This document shows, piece by piece, positions 8,248-14,984 of a stretch of 64,000 bases of DNA. Each line of letters opens with the position of its first letter. Within the stretch, counting starts at the first letter, position 1. Location: the NCBI RefSeq assembly GCF_011300875.1, contig NZ_CP049862.1:1922001-1986000 (forward strand), written 5' to 3'. Below the pieces are notes generated by a model. The model searched no databases. It saw only the letters and a program-made list of their open reading frames with translations, and was not told where the DNA came from. Both the position numbers and the translations under genes were made by a program. The DNA comes from Sanguibacter sp. HDW7. GTDB taxonomy: Bacteria > Actinomycetota > Actinomycetes > Actinomycetales > Cellulomonadaceae.

Positions 8248-9018
8248 GTGATCGTCCTGCTGCCGCCCTCGGAGGGCAAGACCGCCCCGGCGGCCGGCTC
8301 CCCCGTCGACCTCGACTCCCTCACGCTCCCGGACCTCGCGCCCGAGCGTCGCAAGGTCCTCGAGGCGCTCGCGGCGGTCTCGGCCCTGCCCGACGCGCTC
8401 GACGTCCTCGGCGTCGGCGCGAGCCTCGCCGCGGAGGTCGGACGGAACACCGAGCTCGAGCTCGCGGCCGCCGCGCAGGCCGCGCACGTCTACTCGGGCG
8501 TCCTCTACGCGGCCGCGGACCTCGGCGGCGCGCTCGACGACGCCCGCGCTGCGGCCCGACTCGGCACGGTCCTCACGGTGTCGGCGCTCTGGGGCGTCGT
8601 CGCGCCCACCGACGTCATCCCCGCCTACAGGCTCTCGATGGGCACCGACCTGCCGGGCGTCGGCCCGCTCGCACGCTTCTGGCGCGAGCCGCTGCGCGTC
8701 CTCGACGAACGTGCCGCGGGCGACGTCGTCGTCGACTGCCGCTCCGCGTCCTACGCCGCCGCGTACAGGCCGCGCGGGGCCGAGCACGTCGCCGTCAAGG
8801 TGCTCCGCGAGCTCGACGGGCGTCGCTCCGTCGTCTCGCACAACGCCAAGCACACGCGCGGGCTGCTCACGGGGCACCTGCTGCGCCGTGCGGGCGAGCC
8901 CCCGACGACGGCCGCCGAGCTGCTCGACGCGGCGACCGAGATGGTCGGCGGCGAGCTGCGCGAGGCGACGCTCGTCCCCGGACGTGCGGGCGCGTCGACG
9001 CTCGAGCTCGTCGTCTGA
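8248..9018 (+). CDS. yaaA: YaaA family peroxide stress protein
   Basis: A 256-residue member of the YaaA/UPF0246 family. In E. coli YaaA lowers free intracellular iron during hydrogen peroxide stress and binds DNA. The N-terminus IVLLPPSEGKTA is the family signature. Further conserved blocks are HVYSGVLYAA, SALWGVVAPTDVIPAYRLSM and the C-terminal SHNAKHTRGL. The GTG start at 8248 follows a leaderless promoter. It is divergent from rnpB and convergent with the histidine phosphatase. Function is transferred by family only. Confidence 0.88.
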   Translation: MIVLLPPSEGKTAPAAGSPVDLDSLTLPDLAPERRKVLEALAAVSALPDALDVLGVGASLAAEVGRNTELELAAAAQAAHVYSGVLYAAADLGGALDDARAAARLGTVLTVSALWGVVAPTDVIPAYRLSMGTDLPGVGPLARFWREPLRVLDERAAGDVVVDCRSASYAAAYRPRGAEHVAVKVLRELDGRRSVVSHNAKHTRGLLTGHLLRRAGEPPTTAAELLDAATEMVGGELREATLVPGRAGASTLELVV

Positions 9019-9041
9019 CGGCGACGCGAGGACGCCCGGCC

Positions 9042-9749
9042 TCAGGCCGGGACGACCCCGCTCGCGACGAGCTCCCCGACGCCGTCGGCCCACCGCCGTA
9101 CGACGACGACGCCACCCGGCGGGATCCGGACGCGGCTGATCGACGACGCGGGCAGGGCGAGCGCCGACGCGACGACCGACCGCACGACGATCGTGTGCGC
9201 GACGAGCGCCACGGCACGTCCCTCGCGACCTGGCACGAGCCGCGCGAGAAGCGCGTCGACGCGTGCCGCGACGTCCGCAGGCGACTCCCCCTCGGGAGCC
9301 GCAAGCGTCCCCGTCGCGTGCCACTCCCGCACGGAGCCGGGCGCGAGCGCCTCGATCTGCTCGCCCGTGAGCCCGTCCCACGCTCCGAGGTCGGCCTCGC
9401 GCAGGTCCGGCTCGATCTGCACGTGCAGCCCGAGCCGACGCCCGAGCGCAGCTGCGGTCTCCTGCGTCCGGACCGTCGGCGAGGCAAGGATCTCGCTCAC
9501 GCGGGGCAGGTCGCCCCAGCGGTCGCCGCCGACGCGCGCGACGAGGTCCGCGGCGCGGGCCGCGTCGATGCGACCGCCCGACGACAGCCCGGGTCCGGGC
9601 TGCGTGCCACCGGTCCAGAGCCCCGCCTCGGTCGCCTCGGTGCGCCCGTGGCGCACGACGACGAACGTCGCGGGCTCACCGCGCGACGCACCGCGCTGCA
9701 TGCCGCCCGACGCCGCGTGCTGCGACGGAGCGGGCTCCGACGGGCTCAC
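9042..9749 (-). CDS. Histidine phosphatase (phosphoglycerate mutase-like)
   Basis: A 235-residue histidine phosphatase. The phospho-acceptor motif VVVRHGRTEATEAG lies at about residue 28 and the second catalytic His in ALVAHTIVVRS near residue 195. The Glu proton donor is expected in EADLGAWDGLT. The family covers cofactor-dependent phosphoglycerate mutase, alpha-ribazole and other small phosphatases; the substrate cannot be fixed. In several actinobacteria the same pairing (coiled-coil zinc-ribbon protein followed by RNase H and phosphatase domains) occurs, so it may act in that unit. The GTG start at 9749 lies 2 nt after the upstream gene's stop, indicating coupling. The first ~25 residues are low-complexity. 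Confidence 0.85.
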   Translation of the reverse strand: MSPSEPAPSQHAASGGMQRGASRGEPATFVVVRHGRTEATEAGLWTGGTQPGPGLSSGGRIDAARAADLVARVGGDRWGDLPRVSEILASPTVRTQETAAALGRRLGLHVQIEPDLREADLGAWDGLTGEQIEALAPGSVREWHATGTLAAPEGESPADVAARVDALLARLVPGREGRAVALVAHTIVVRSVVASALALPASSISRVRIPPGGVVVVRRWADGVGELVASGVVPA

Positions 9750-9751
9750 GG

Positions 9752-10492
9752 TCAGAACGCGTCCTCGCCGCGCACGAGGAGGCGGCCCGTGTCCTCGCAG
9801 TAGACGAGCTCGTCGGGGCCGAGAGCCTTGATGCGTGAGAGCTCGACGGGGCTCACGGGCATGCCCGACGCCTCCGAGCGGCCGTGCCGCAGCGCGGCGA
9901 CCGCGATGCCGCCGAGGCGCGCGCGCAGCTTCTCGTAGTTTGCGACGAGGCCCGCGTCGAGCCCGTCGACAGCACCTGCGCGCTGCCCGGCGACGTCGCG
10001 CGACTGGCCGTCGAGCTCGGCGTACGCGGCGTCGCGCTCGGCGACGACCTCCTCCTGCGCGGCGACGAGCGCAGCGTGGGCCTGCTCGACCCCGGTCAGC
10101 GCGGTCTCGTGAGCCTCGAGGCGCTCCATGACGTCGATCTCGATCTCCTCGAGCACCTCCTGGCGCTTCGCGAGGGACTCGTTCTCGCTGAGGAGCGCGG
10201 TCGCGTCCTTCGCGGAGACCGCACCCGAGTCGAGGCGCTTCTGGTTGCGCTCGGCGCGCTCGCGCACCTGCGTGACGTCGTCCTCCGCCTTCGTCAGCTC
10301 GCGGCGCAGGTCCGCGACCGCTGTGCGCGACGCGACGAGCGACGCGTGGAGGTCGCCGAGCTGACCGTCGAGCTCCGCGAGGCGCGCGAGCGTCGGGTGG
10401 TGGGACCGCTTGTGCGCGATCTGGTCGAGACGCGTGTCGAGCGCCTGGACGTCGAGCAGCCGGGCCTGGTCCGCGGCGGGAGCGGTCGCCAT
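9752..10492 (-). CDS. Coiled-coil protein of the CT398/zinc-ribbon family, ribbon degenerate
   Basis: A 246-residue protein with a long helical hairpin (about residues 10-175; charged heptads such as LRRELTKAEDDVTQVRERAE) and a C-terminal segment that in relatives is a C4 zinc ribbon. Family members read GRCEGC...RCEECGRILVR. Here the corresponding stretches are GRSEASGMPVSP and YCEDTGRLLVRGE. Only one of the four zinc cysteines remains, so zinc binding is probably lost. The PVELSRIKALGPDELVY linker is otherwise well conserved, which argues against a sequencing frameshift. Such proteins are linked to nucleic-acid or secretion-associated functions in other bacteria, but no role is proven. It heads the minus-strand pair with the phosphatase. 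Confidence 0.8.
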   Translation of the reverse strand: MATAPAADQARLLDVQALDTRLDQIAHKRSHHPTLARLAELDGQLGDLHASLVASRTAVADLRRELTKAEDDVTQVRERAERNQKRLDSGAVSAKDATALLSENESLAKRQEVLEEIEIDVMERLEAHETALTGVEQAHAALVAAQEEVVAERDAAYAELDGQSRDVAGQRAGAVDGLDAGLVANYEKLRARLGGIAVAALRHGRSEASGMPVSPVELSRIKALGPDELVYCEDTGRLLVRGEDAF

Positions 10493-10614
10493 GAGGTTCT
10501 CCTCGGGTCGGAGGGGTGGCGCGGGCCGGGAGGCCTGCGCCGCTGCGTGCTGGGGTCCACGCTATCGGCTCCGGCACGCACCACGGACCGCCACCCACCG
10601 CCACGCCAACTGCG

Positions 10615-10661
10615 CGGATTGACGGCTTCCCACCATCGGATGGTGGGAAGCCGTCGATCCG
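10615..10661. repeat. 47-nt palindromic element, solitary copy
   Basis: A 26-bp inverted repeat (10612-10637 and 10639-10664) with one mismatch and a 1-nt centre, between the Nif3-like and coiled-coil genes. Its central 47 nt align without gaps to two elements at 37516-37562 and 37703-37749. By eye 36 of 47 positions match the first of these, including ACCATCG at the centre and the CGGATTG/ATCCG ends. It may act as the terminator of the SDR/Nif3 pair, but its relatedness to a distant locus marks it as a dispersed repeat. Confidence 0.75.
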
Positions 10662-10679
10662 CGCGGGAGGGGGCGGGTG

Positions 10680-11528
10680 TCAGGGGAAGCCTGGTGAGGC
10701 GACGCGGGCCGTCCACGGGTCCGTGCGCTGCTCGCTCACGCGCACCTCGACGTCGTGGCCGCGCGCGGCGAGCTCGGCCGTGAGCCGCGCCGCGACGACG
10801 CGCAACCACGGCGACTCGCTCGCCCAGTGCGCCGTGTCGAGGACGAACGGGCGCCCGTCGCCCAGGCGCGCGCGCTCGCGCTGCTCGGAGACCGGGTGGT
10901 GCTTGAGGTCCGAGGAGACGTAGACGTCGGCCCCCGCCGCAGCCGCCTCCGCGAAGCGCGTGTCGTCCGAGCCGGGCAGCACCGCGATGGTCCGCACGAG
11001 AGCGTCGAGGTCTCCCGCGACGCGCACGCCCTGCGGCGTGGGCGGCAGGACGGCCGCCGCGTGGGCGGCAAGGTCGCGCAACGTGAGCGGGGCGGGCAGC
11101 TCCCCCATGCGGCCGGCGCCCGTGGCGCCCTCGGCGTCCGGCACGACGGGCCGCACGTCGCGCAGCCCGAGCAGCTCAGCGAGGGCCTCCGCGACGCCCG
11201 ACTCCGCGACGTCCGCGTTGGTGTGCGACGCGAGCAGCGCGCAGCCGCCCCGCACGAGCCGGTGGACGATCGCGCCCTTGGGGTCGTCGGCCGTCACGGC
11301 GTGCACGCCACGCAGCAGCAGCGGGTGGTGCGTGAGCACGAGGTCCGCGTCCCACGCGAGCGCCTCGTCGACGACGGCCGCGACCGGGTCGAGCGCGACG
11401 AGGATCCGTCGCACCGGCTCCGCGGGATCGCCCGCGACGAGCCCGACGGCGTCCCAGCCCTCCGCCGTCGCCGGCGGGTACCAGGTGTGGACGAGGTCGA
11501 CGACCTCGCCGAGCGTCGGCTGCGTCAT
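10680..11528 (-). CDS. Nif3-like dinuclear metal-centre protein
   Basis: A 282-residue member of the Nif3/YbgI/YqfO family, sometimes annotated GTP cyclohydrolase 1 type 2. The metal-binding His motifs are visible: LVLTHHPLLLRGV (about residue 65), LLASHTNADVAESGV (about residue 105) and the C-terminal FVLDTAHWASE near residue 240. The inserted domain (residues ~125-215) is compatible with the longer bacterial forms. Biochemical function is unsettled in the family. The start MTQPTLGEVVDLV at 11528 is 2 nt downstream of the SDR stop, so the two form an operon. The 26-bp palindrome downstream closes it. Confidence 0.85.
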   Translation of the reverse strand: MTQPTLGEVVDLVHTWYPPATAEGWDAVGLVAGDPAEPVRRILVALDPVAAVVDEALAWDADLVLTHHPLLLRGVHAVTADDPKGAIVHRLVRGGCALLASHTNADVAESGVAEALAELLGLRDVRPVVPDAEGATGAGRMGELPAPLTLRDLAAHAAAVLPPTPQGVRVAGDLDALVRTIAVLPGSDDTRFAEAAAAGADVYVSSDLKHHPVSEQRERARLGDGRPFVLDTAHWASESPWLRVVAARLTAELAARGHDVEVRVSEQRTDPWTARVASPGFP

Positions 11529-11530
11529 CG

Positions 11531-12382
11531 TCAGTCCTTCCCCGCAGGGGCGCCCGTGCGCCCGCGGAAGTCGTCCATCGACCCGTAGACCTTGAAGATC
11601 TTGTCCGCGACGACGTCCCACGCGGCGAGCGGCAGCATCCCGCGGACCGTCTTGCCGAGGCCGACAGTCCACGGTGTGAGCCGCTGCGGGCGTCCCGCGA
11701 GCATCGCGCGCCACGCCCGGTCGACAGCGACCTCGGGCGTCATGAGAGGCGTGAGCAGCGGCCCCCTGGCGCCCTCGAACATGCCCGTCGAGATGTACGA
11801 CGGGCAGAACGTCGTCACACGCACGTGGCCGTTGCCCGTGCGCTCGAGCTCGAGCCGCAGCGAGTCCGACCAGCCGAGCAGGGCCCACTTCGAGGCCGCG
11901 TACACGCTCATGCGCGGGTTCGAGAGGGTGGCCGCGGCCGACGCGACGTTGAGGATACGGCGCTCGACGCCGCCGGCGAGCATCGCCGGGAGGAGCGTGC
12001 GGGCGAGCACCATGGGGCCGATCGCGTTGATCGCCATCGTTCCGACGACGTCACGCTCGACGTCGTGCTCCCAGAACAGAGCGCCGCGTACGACGCCCGC
12101 GTTGTTGATGAGGACGTGGGGCGCCCCGTGCTCCGCGAGGTGCGCCTCCGCGGCCGCCGCGACGGCGGACGCGTCGCCCATGTCGACGACGGTCGTCGAC
12201 ACGCGCGCGCCGGGCGCCGACGCCGCGAGCTCCGCGGCCGTCGACGCGAGACGTTCCGCGTCGCGGTCCCACAGGTCGACGTGCGTCGCGCCCTCGCGCA
12301 GCGCACGCTCGGCGTACAGGCGGCCCATGCCGAGGGCGCCACCGGTGACGAGCACCGACGTGCCCGTGAGGTCGAGTCTCAT
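11531..12382 (-). CDS. Short-chain dehydrogenase/reductase
   Basis: A 283-residue classical SDR oxidoreductase. The NAD(P)-binding TGGALGMGRLYAE lies at residues ~13-25, NNAGVV near 93, the catalytic Ser in VASAAATLSN, and the Tyr/Lys pair in YAASKWALLGW at about 160-164. The C-terminal region (WRAMLAGRPQRLTPWTV) resembles short-chain dehydrogenases acting on lipid or sterol-like substrates, but the substrate is unknown. A start at 12382 (MRLDLTGTSVLVTGG) gives the normal N-terminal spacing. The frame open to 12592 adds only Arg-rich residues. It is the first gene of the pair with the Nif3-like protein. Confidence 0.88.
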   Translation of the reverse strand: MRLDLTGTSVLVTGGALGMGRLYAERALREGATHVDLWDRDAERLASTAAELAASAPGARVSTTVVDMGDASAVAAAAEAHLAEHGAPHVLINNAGVVRGALFWEHDVERDVVGTMAINAIGPMVLARTLLPAMLAGGVERRILNVASAAATLSNPRMSVYAASKWALLGWSDSLRLELERTGNGHVRVTTFCPSYISTGMFEGARGPLLTPLMTPEVAVDRAWRAMLAGRPQRLTPWTVGLGKTVRGMLPLAAWDVVADKIFKVYGSMDDFRGRTGAPAGKD

Positions 12383-12455
12383 GGCGCCATCCTCCCCCAC
12401 GCGCGCCGGTACGGCGCACACGAGCACTCCGGCAACGGTCGCGTCGCGGGAACGA

Positions 12456-12504
12456 CGACGCCCGGCCCGCCGCACCCGCGAGGGGCGCGCCGGACCGGGC
12501 GTCG
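12456..12504 (-). terminator. Hairpin downstream of the GH94 gene
   Basis: CGACGCCCGG (12456-12465) pairs with CCGGGCGTCG (12495-12504); the intervening bases can extend the stem imperfectly. It lies directly after the GH94 stop codon on the transcribed strand. Confidence 0.55.
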
Positions 12505-12512
12505 GGGCGTAA

Positions 12513-14927
12513 TCAGCCGAGGACGACCTCGACCTTGACGACCGAGCCGGCCGGGGCGGCCGGGATCGCCGTCGCCGGGTCGTGCGCGACACCGTCGACG
12601 GTGATCGAGGCGACGCCCGTGCTCACGTGGTTCGGGTTCGTCACGACGATCTCGTACGTCGCGTCGCGCCACTGGCGCGTCACCTCGAAGCCGTCCCAGT
12701 CCTTGGGGATCGACGGGGAGACGACGAGGCCGTCGAGCTCGAGGCGCACACCGAGGATGTACTTCGTCGCCGCCGTGTACATCCAGCCGGCCGTACCCGT
12801 GAGCCACGGGTTCTGCGCCTTGCCGAACCACTCGTGGTCGCGGCCGTAGATGAACTGGACGTACGCGTACGGCTCGGCGCCGCGGACCTCGATGTTCTCG
12901 TTCTGGTTGTACGGGAGGATCGCGTCGTAGAGCGCGACCGCCTCGTCACCGCGCCCGAGCATCGCCTCGGCGATGATCGGCCAGGCGTTCGGGTGGGAGA
13001 AGATCGCGGCGTTCTCCTTGATGCCCGGGTAGACGCGCGTGACGAAGCCGACCGTGTCGTCGACCTTCGTGAACGCGGGCCAGTTGAGGTGCGAACCGTA
13101 CTCCGAGCCGAGGAGCTTGGTCACCGAGTCCATCGACGCGATGCCACGCTCCTGGGAGGTGATGCCGGCGATGACGGGCCACGCCTGGTGCTCGAGGAAG
13201 ATCTTGCCCTCCTCGTTGTCCTTCGAGCCGATCTTCACGCCGTCGCGCGTGTAGCCGCGGATCCACCACTCGCCGTCCCACAGCTGGGTGTCGGCGACCT
13301 GAGCGATGCGGTCGCGCTCGGCCTCGAAGCGCTCGACGTCGGCCGTGCGGCCGAGCGGGCGGGCGATCTCGAGGAACGCGCCGATCGCCCACGCGTGGAG
13401 GAACGTCACGAGGGACGTCTCGCCGCCGCCGAGGTTGAGGCAGTCGTTCCAGTCGGCACGCAGGCCGAGGGCGACGCCGTTCGCGCCGATCTGCTGCGCG
13501 GAGAAGTCGAGCGCCGCGACGAGGTGCTCGTACACGGTGGCGTCGGGGCCATCCGCGAACGGGATGACGCGGTCGAGGAACGCGAGGTCACCCGTCTCCT
13601 TGACGTACTCGACGACCGACGGGACGAGCCACAGGTGGTCGTCCGAGCACGTGTCCTCGAGGCCGTGGATGAGGTCGGCCGCGTTGCCGCGCGGGACGAT
13701 CGTCGGCGACGGGACGTCCGGAAGCGGCTCGGCGTCCGGGTTGAACGCCTCGGGGTCGAACAGGTGCAGGCCGTAGCCCGAGGACACCTGCGCGCGGAGC
13801 AGCTCGACGATGCGCTGGAGCGTCTTCGTCGGGTTGGAGTGGATGACGCTCATGACGTCCTGCGCCGTGTCGCGGTAGCCGAGCCCGGCACGACCGCCGA
13901 CCTCGACGAACGACGCGAAGCGGGACCACTGCACGCACGTCTCCGCCTGGAGCAGCGTCCAGGAGTTGATCATGGTGTTCATGCCCTCGTGGGGCGTGCG
14001 GATCTGCAGCTTGTCCTGCTTGGCGCGCCAGAAGGCACGCAGGCGCGCGCGCTCGGCGTCGACGTTCGCGGGGATCGAGTACTTGGCCTTCATGGCGCGG
14101 CCGGCCGCGTCGCGCGAGCCGTAGCCGAGCATGAAGACGAGGCGCTTGGTCTCGCCCGGGGCGAGCGTCACCTTGTGGAGCAGGGCGCCGCAGTGGTTCT
14201 GCGTCGTCGCGCTCTGGTTGGTGCCCTCGCCGCGCTCGATGGCGATGGGGTTGGACTCGGAGCGGTACGGGCCGATAAAGCTGTCACGCAGCGAGTCGTA
14301 CGAGCTGGGCTCCTCCGAGGACGCGAAGAAGTGGTGCGTCCACGGCTCGTAGTAGAAGTCGTACTCGATAATGCCGTCGTCGTACGACGAGCCCGAGGAG
14401 TACAGCGACATCTGGAGGTTCTGGTTGTCGATCGTGATCGTGTGGAACGAGAACTCCACGTACGAGCCGACGGTGAGCGTGCGCTCGACGTCGGACGTGT
14501 TCGTCACCGTCGTGTCCCAGATCTCGACGTCGTCGTCCACGGGGATGAAGATCGTCTGCGACGCGTCGATGCCCTTGTAGGACGCCTCGAACGTCGAGTA
14601 GCCCAGACCGTGGCGCGTCGTGTAGCGCGCCGCGCCCTCACCCTCGAGCGGCTTGCCGACGGGCTGCCACGAGACGGTCCAGAAGTCGCCGTCCGCGTCG
14701 TCGCGCAGGTAGACGTAGTGGCCGGGGCGGTCCAGCGGCACGCCGTTGGGGCGGAAGCGCGTGACGCGACCCTGCTGCGAGCTCTTGTAGTACGAGTAGC
14801 CGCCGCCGTTGTGCGAGAGCACCGTGCAGAGGTTCTTCGAACCGAGGTAGTTCGTCCAGGAGACGGGGACGTCGGGACGCTCGATCACGTACTCGTCGAC
14901 AGCGGTGTCGAAGTGGCCGTACTTCAT
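12513..14927 (-). CDS. GH94 phosphorylase, likely N,N'-diacetylchitobiose type
   Basis: An 804-residue inverting disaccharide phosphorylase of family GH94, which cleaves a beta-linked disaccharide with phosphate to a sugar-1-phosphate plus a free sugar. The N-terminal beta-sandwich starts MKYGHFDTAVDEYVIERPDV. The (alpha/alpha)6 barrel carries the general acid in RADWNDCLNLG (Asp492), and phosphate-site residues in HPNAWPIIAEA and WLTGTAGWMY. The segments VPVSWTNYLGSKNLCTVLSH, DRPGHYVYLRDD, CSDDHLWLVP and RGAEPYAYVQFIYGRDHEW fit what I remember of Vibrio chitobiose phosphorylase better than Cellulomonas cellobiose phosphorylase. There is no signal peptide, so it acts on imported disaccharide. 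The gene follows the mutase fusion by 57 nt and shares its promoter. Family is certain; substrate (chitobiose over cellobiose) is inferred. Confidence 0.85.
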   Translation of the reverse strand: MKYGHFDTAVDEYVIERPDVPVSWTNYLGSKNLCTVLSHNGGGYSYYKSSQQGRVTRFRPNGVPLDRPGHYVYLRDDADGDFWTVSWQPVGKPLEGEGAARYTTRHGLGYSTFEASYKGIDASQTIFIPVDDDVEIWDTTVTNTSDVERTLTVGSYVEFSFHTITIDNQNLQMSLYSSGSSYDDGIIEYDFYYEPWTHHFFASSEEPSSYDSLRDSFIGPYRSESNPIAIERGEGTNQSATTQNHCGALLHKVTLAPGETKRLVFMLGYGSRDAAGRAMKAKYSIPANVDAERARLRAFWRAKQDKLQIRTPHEGMNTMINSWTLLQAETCVQWSRFASFVEVGGRAGLGYRDTAQDVMSVIHSNPTKTLQRIVELLRAQVSSGYGLHLFDPEAFNPDAEPLPDVPSPTIVPRGNAADLIHGLEDTCSDDHLWLVPSVVEYVKETGDLAFLDRVIPFADGPDATVYEHLVAALDFSAQQIGANGVALGLRADWNDCLNLGGGETSLVTFLHAWAIGAFLEIARPLGRTADVERFEAERDRIAQVADTQLWDGEWWIRGYTRDGVKIGSKDNEEGKIFLEHQAWPVIAGITSQERGIASMDSVTKLLGSEYGSHLNWPAFTKVDDTVGFVTRVYPGIKENAAIFSHPNAWPIIAEAMLGRGDEAVALYDAILPYNQNENIEVRGAEPYAYVQFIYGRDHEWFGKAQNPWLTGTAGWMYTAATKYILGVRLELDGLVVSPSIPKDWDGFEVTRQWRDATYEIVVTNPNHVSTGVASITVDGVAHDPATAIPAAPAGSVVKVEVVLG

Positions 14928-14984
14928 CGTGGGTGCTGGTCCTTCGTGAGGGGTGGTCTGTGGTCAGGGTGGGACGGGTGCCGG

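Noticed and set aside
9042-10604. A single 520-residue protein spanning the phosphatase and coiled-coil genes
   Set aside because: The frame upstream of 9749 is an Arg-rich shadow of the coiled-coil gene, which is conserved in its own frame and ends 2 nt before the phosphatase start.
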